Shown here: positions 59,736 through 64,000 of the stretch, piece after piece | Numbering within the stretch: position 1 is the stretch's first letter | Layout of the letters: each line of letters starts with the position of its first letter | NCBI RefSeq assembly: GCF_016097555.1 | Contig: NC_054704.1 | Location: forward strand, 80,057,049 to 80,121,048 | DNA: 64,000 nucleotides | Direction of reading: 5' to 3' | From: Gigantopelta aegis | Taxonomy: Eukaryota; Mollusca; Gastropoda; Neomphalida; Peltospiridae | Made by a program: the position numbers and the translations under genes | The notes under the pieces: model-generated | Told to the model about the DNA's origin: nothing | Databases searched by the model: none | The model's input: only the letters and a program-made list of their open reading frames with translations

Positions 59736-62574
59736 GTACAGCCCGAACATAAAAAATGCGATATTTTCTAAAAAAAAAAAAATGTTTGTCCTACATTTAT
59801 ATTTTTTACATATTTAAATACATCATATCGAGGTGTATCTTCATGCTAAATATGAACAGTATACACCTCGGCATTAGCATCAGAGTTTTGGTTTTGTCTC
59901 CGGGTTACTTTCGGGCTCCGGGCTGTAAATTGGTCGACCGGTCTGGTCTGGCACCATCAGTTTCTCCACCCTCCGACTCGCTATCCGTTTTTTCTTCAGT
60001 ATCACTGTTGTAAGTAAATGTGTGTCTTTCTTCATTTACTAACAGCTCATATTGATACGGCAAAACGTTTTGCGAACGAACACTCATTGTTTTGGTAAGC
60101 TGTGCAAGTCTTAGATTCTTTATGAGTGGTACGGACTAATGCTTTTAAGTGTAAGGCTTCAGATCAAGCGACGCGTCTCTGACGTCAGGGACCTCGTGAT
60201 TGCCCTGCTCATTAAAGATCGGCAATTTCCGCTAAGAGCTCGTATCTGGGGTTCTTTTATGGAGATATTTTAAGTAATTAATTTTTTATATATTTTTTTT
60301 TTAGGTGATTCAATTTATAATTAATTGTACATGGTTGGTGCCAAATATGGTTTACGTGACATGAATTCTGTGTCACGAATTCTTGCTCGTGTACGGCGCG
60401 TCGTATCCTTTTTTCACCGGAGTACGACTGCTGCAGCTTTGCTTAAAGAGAAAACCAAACAGCAAGGATTTAAAAATGTTAAGTTACTTCAAGATGTACC
60501 TACACGTTGGAATTCTGCATGTGATATGCTGGAGAGGTTTCTTGAACTGCAGCCCGCAATCTATGCCGCACTAGTGGCTAAAGAAATCCGTAGCAATGTG
60601 AATGACATATCAACATTATCTGAGGCAGATATCACGATAGCAGAGGACATTGTGTCGTGCCTTCTTCCACTGAAAGCAATTACTACTGTATTGTGCACAG
60701 AGAAGATGCCTACTGTATCAATCATTCTTCCACTCCAGAGGAAATTGTTGACAAGTGTCTTGGTGTCTACAGAGATGGATTCTGATGTTATTAAACAGAT
60801 GAAGAAGGCCATGGCTTCTGATTTGGAAAGCAGGTAAGACTGTTTTAACTTTTAATGAATATAATCTTGGAGTGTATTGCACAATCATAATATTTAAATG
60901 TAAGGCTCCTGTCCAAATGATTGCTCATTGACTAATGACAAGTATATCAAAAGCTGTGGTATGTGTGTGTTGTCCTGTCTGTTGGAAAATGAAAATAAAA
61001 TGTCCTTTCCTGTAAATGAAATACATACTGTATACTGTTACATTTTACAAAGGGTATGTTACTGAATTTAAATGTTGCTCCAAATATTGAATACTCAATA
61101 TTACTCAATATATTCATTACATTATCTGTATATTACGTACCAAAGCGGGTGGGGTGGGGGTCTGGGTGTTACACCAACAATACATATTGAATAGTGAATA
61201 CAACCACTAAATGTCACTGATGTTGGTTTCACAAATAATATGCACGCCCTTACTTCCAGGTATAGCAATAAGCAGGAGTTTCTGCAAGAGTGTACTGCAC
61301 TGGATCCCCGCTTTAAAGTGTCATGTGTGAATGCAGAGCAGCAACATGAGGTGTACCACCGACTTGCAGTTGAAGCAGCTAATATGAAACCACGACTTGT
61401 GTCTGTGAAGGTGGAACCAACCACATCAACCACAACAGTTGCTGATGACCTACCTGCATTGCCAGTCATGCTACCAGATATGGAATCAGCTGGTAACTTT
61501 TGTCTTTCATTCAATTACCTTTTTCCAAAAATGTTTGTTTGTAAGTATAAGTGTGACAAAACGTTATGACATGTGTAGACACTTGAAAAACTGTCAGGTT
61601 GGAATAAATAATGGATACTTTAATACTTTTAAATTTTTTAATGTTACCCTGTACCCACAAAATAATTACTGGTTTTAAATTATTTTTTAACAAATAAAAA
61701 CAAGGCAAATGAACATATTATTTTTTATTAAAACAATTCAAAATTCAAATTACCGCTAAAGTAACTTTTTTATGTCTACTATCATTCAGTCACAATATGA
61801 GACTGGGGGCCAATTGTAAAGTTATGTATTGTATAAAGTATGAGAAATATATTCACTGTTTACTGTTATTTATTTCTTGGAAATTTAATCTTCTTGATAT
61901 TTAATTGTATTCATATTAAAAAATATATCAGAAGAAATTGGCTCCTTATTTACTCCTGTTGAGTCAGTGTTTACTTTTTAAAATGTTGTTCTAGCAACAA
62001 ATCATTTATACTATAGCAATATACAGGGCTGTTCTAATACCATATTTCAGATGCACAGTCTGATGTCAAACCAGTTGATGTCACTACAACCTCGACAAAG
62101 ATCACAAGTGACCTCACTACTCAGTCTAGTTGTGCCAGTGGTGGTTTAGCCTCCATTTTAGGTGATGTTGTTTTCATAAAGGAGGAGATGTTACCCAAGA
62201 AATCCAACTTGGAACAGGCAATATTCGAAATTGATGTCTTCAAAGGTCACGCGCTTATACCGATGTCAGAAGACCCATTGGTATGGTGGATATAACACCA
62301 CTGGCAGTTTCCTCTTCTCTCACAGTTAGCCAGGAAACGGTTGTGTATTCCAGCCACATCAGTACCATCAGAACGCGTGTTCAGTACAGCTGGGGACATT
62401 GTCACAGCACAGAGGGCCGCACTCAATCCTGAAGTTGTGGACATGCTCATATTCTTGAAGAAAAATATGGCCTAAAACATTTAACCTGACACCTGAAACT
62501 AATAAAGATCATTAAAAAATGCATGCCTCCTTATTTTATTAAAAAAACAACCCATAAATATTAAATATAAATAA

Positions 62575-62664
62575 TATCAACTATATCGCAATACATATCG
62601 CAATACGGTTTCTTATATTGCAATATATCGCAATACGGTTTCGACCGTATCGTTGCACCCCTAT
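62575..62664. repeat. hAT-type right terminal region
   Basis: It ends CGTATCGTTGCACCCCTA, whose complement TAGGGGTGCAACGATACG is a typical hAT terminus. It is preceded by repeated ATATCGCAATACGG motifs. I find no matching left end upstream of 57003. Confidence 0.6.
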
Positions 62665-62669
62665 CCTCT

Positions 62670-63340
62670 AGTGGTGTCATTAAACAAAACAAACATTATA
62701 ACTATTTACATATCTTCTGTGATAATATTTACTTGTTAATATTTGACTTCAATAATTAAATTGGCAAACAAATGGTTGCGGTCTGTTTTTGTGGTATTCC
62801 GCACAAATTGTGCCTTAGCATGACCCTCGCTGATCTGTTTATAGCATTTCATTTCATTTCAACTTATTCCCAGACCGGTTGTTTATAAACCCTCTGGCGA
62901 CCATATTAAATGTTTTTACTTTTAGTAGCCAAATGAAAACAACAATAGGGGAGGGGATAACACACATACCGTTTCGACTCGATCTCTCCACGTGACAGTA
63001 AGAATAAGGACTGCGAAACGCAAGTCACCAAACACCTCCCGACTCTTCTACTCCCATTTTCAACAGGGATAACAGCCATCACATCACTTCCGTGTTTTAT
63101 CGGCAAAAACAAAACCCCCAGATCACGTGACTGTACGTGTATTTTGCACATGCCTAAATGCAAGTTTTCGTACGAGGCGATTTTAAGTTATGAGTTCCTA
63201 CGATGGTATTATTATGAAACACATTTATTCTTTCAGGAATCCTTTAAAGATGTCGACTTATTATAGAGTTTAAGATTTCTCTACGTGATCTCCTGCAAAA
63301 TGCACTCTCGACTTCTTGGATAGGCGTGGTCGCATTTGGC
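62670..63340. other. Right-hand flank, nothing assigned
   Basis: Mixed sequence with a SINE-like end (GTGGTGTCATTAAACAAAAC) at 62670. From about 62940 to 63140 it is less AT-rich, with a CACGTG core near 62989. It could be regulatory DNA of a neighbouring gene outside the window, but no exon is supported. Confidence 0.35.
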
Positions 63341-63352
63341 GATGTCGAAATG

Positions 63353-63465
63353 AAGGAAATGTGTTTTATTTAACGACGCACTCAACACATTTTATTTACG
63401 GTTATATGGCGTTAGACATATGGTTAAGGTCCACACAGATATTGAGAGAGGAAACCCTCTGTCGT
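63353..63465 (-). repeat. SINE family A tail fragment, minus strand
   Basis: GAAGGAAATGTGTTTTATTT, then CTCAACACATTTTATTTACG and GTTAAGGTCCACACAGATAT. It is cut off where the tandem repeat begins. Confidence 0.65.
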
Positions 63466-63470
63466 GGACT

Positions 63471-63850
63471 CAATCTAATTAAAATTAGCTCCACTATTAC
63501 ACGTGGATCTAACAGCAGCCCGTTGGAGCTCATGTCCAGTTGACCTTTTATTCGACCAATCAAAACCTTACTTACAAAATCATGCCAGTGATCAATCTAA
63601 TTAAAATTATCTCCACTATTACATGTGGATATAACAGCAGCCCGTTTGAGCTCATGTCCACCAATCAACAATCTAATTAAAATTAGCTCCACTATTACAT
63701 GTGGATATAACAGCAGCCCGTTTGAGCTCATGTCCACCAATCAACAATCTAATTAAAATTAGCTCCACTATTACATGTAGATCTAAAGACAGCCAGTTGG
63801 AGCTCATGTCCACCAATCAAAACCTTACTTGCAGAATCCTGCCAGTGATT
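63471..63850. repeat. Tandem repeat, 4 units of about 76-122 bp
   Basis: Each unit starts CAATCTAATTAAAATTAGCT and contains GAGCTCATGTCCA. Starts are at 63471, 63593, 63668 and 63745. A segment AAAACCTTACTT...TGCCAGTGAT follows the first and last units only. Confidence 0.8.
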
Positions 63851-64000
63851 TAAAAATAATTTGAAAACATTCCGAATTATCCTGAGGGTATACATGTTTT
63901 GTGTGAATTACGAATGCCTTAAAACATGTTTTATTTTATAAAATAAATAATTTGTAATGTAAAACTTAAGACTGATTTAGTTTTTTTTTAATTTTATAAA

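Larger units (their letters stand above)
58250..60211. mobile_element. TTAA-type THAP-bearing element inside the hAT gene
   Basis: The left TTAA at 58246-58249 lies inside the GLK codons of the hAT. A TTAA at 60212-60215 is the best right border. The ends share CACGAGACC / CACGAGGTCC. It contains a THAP-like segment at the left, a minus-strand acidic frame of 60 codons at 59905-60087, and inverted arms (58651-58790 and 59790-59935, both with CAGCCCGGAGCCCGAA). Its core is repeat R2. No transposase catalytic domain is seen. The right border is uncertain. Confidence 0.55.
57003..62475 (+). pseudogene. hAT transposase with BED zinc finger, broken by insertions
   Basis: Coding pieces: 57003-57809, 58215-58249, about 60345-60834, 61260-61492 and 62051-62475. 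The last three are joined by proper GT-AG introns. Features: a BED finger near residues 15-62 (C37, C40, H57, H62 in CKRCKMD...HLNRHH), an RNase H-like core (ALTTDGWTSR; VTDNAANM; IGCYAHTLNLAAQRGLK once the MITE is left out), the VPTRWNSACDML motif, and the C-terminal hAT dimerisation block (LCIPATSVPSERVFSTAGD). A MITE and a THAP-type element interrupt it, and there is a TAA stop at 62293-62295 after VWWI. It is not functional. Confidence 0.92.

Noticed and set aside
57003-62475. A domesticated ZBED-type host gene
   Set aside because: A stop codon in the dimerisation block, two insertions in the catalytic region and a hAT-type right end all point to a dead transposon.
62906-63163. First exon of a minus-strand gene
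   Set aside because: A start codon and open frame exist, but no motif, partner exon or clear donor could be supported.
63471-63850. CRISPR-like or satellite array with spacers
   Set aside because: The units are direct tandem copies with partial deletions. There are no unique spacers of constant length.

Overview
This is animal nuclear DNA, most likely from a mollusc or another lophotrochozoan. It is AT-rich, its genes are split into many short exons with GT-AG introns, and SINEs, MITEs and fold-back elements fill the introns. No bacterial features (operons, ribosome binding sites, CRISPR) and no virus-like genes are seen. The species cannot be named from the sequence alone.

Two host genes account for almost all coding sequence, and they lie tail to tail. 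WDR18 runs on the + strand from 668 to 17178 (11 exons, 432 residues). It is a WD40 protein of the PELP1-TEX10-WDR18 (yeast Rix1/Ipi) ribosome-maturation complex. OvoA runs on the - strand from 56676 down to 19291 (19 exons, 809 residues). It is 5-histidylcysteine sulfoxide synthase fused to a methyltransferase, the key enzyme of ovothiol A synthesis. I assembled both by joining exons whose splice phases agree and whose residues follow the family order. Only the first exon of each is weakly supported. About 2.1 kb of repeat-rich DNA separates their 3' ends.

The introns hold the mobile DNA. WDR18 intron 1 carries a 1.1 kb fold-back element that itself contains a 171 bp MITE loaded with CCCTAA telomere-type repeats, followed by nested fold-backs. 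OvoA introns carry an apparently intact Tc1-type transposon (43975-45472), a broken pogo/Tigger element (30466-33300), a solo LTR (46491-47783), TTAA-flanked elements (one with a THAP-like segment), a CATGGGCGG-ended MITE and many tRNA-headed SINEs. Upstream of OvoA, in divergent orientation, is a broken hAT transposase gene (57003-62475), interrupted by a second copy of the same MITE and by a TTAA-type THAP element.

The most unusual theme is duplication of splice sites. OvoA exon 2 with its donor is tandemly repeated five times, the OvoA exon 13 acceptor has seven extra tandem copies, and the WDR18 exon 11 acceptor is duplicated 24 nt apart in frame. The best mobile-element observation is the telomere-repeat MITE, which has a matching empty site in the same fold-back element.
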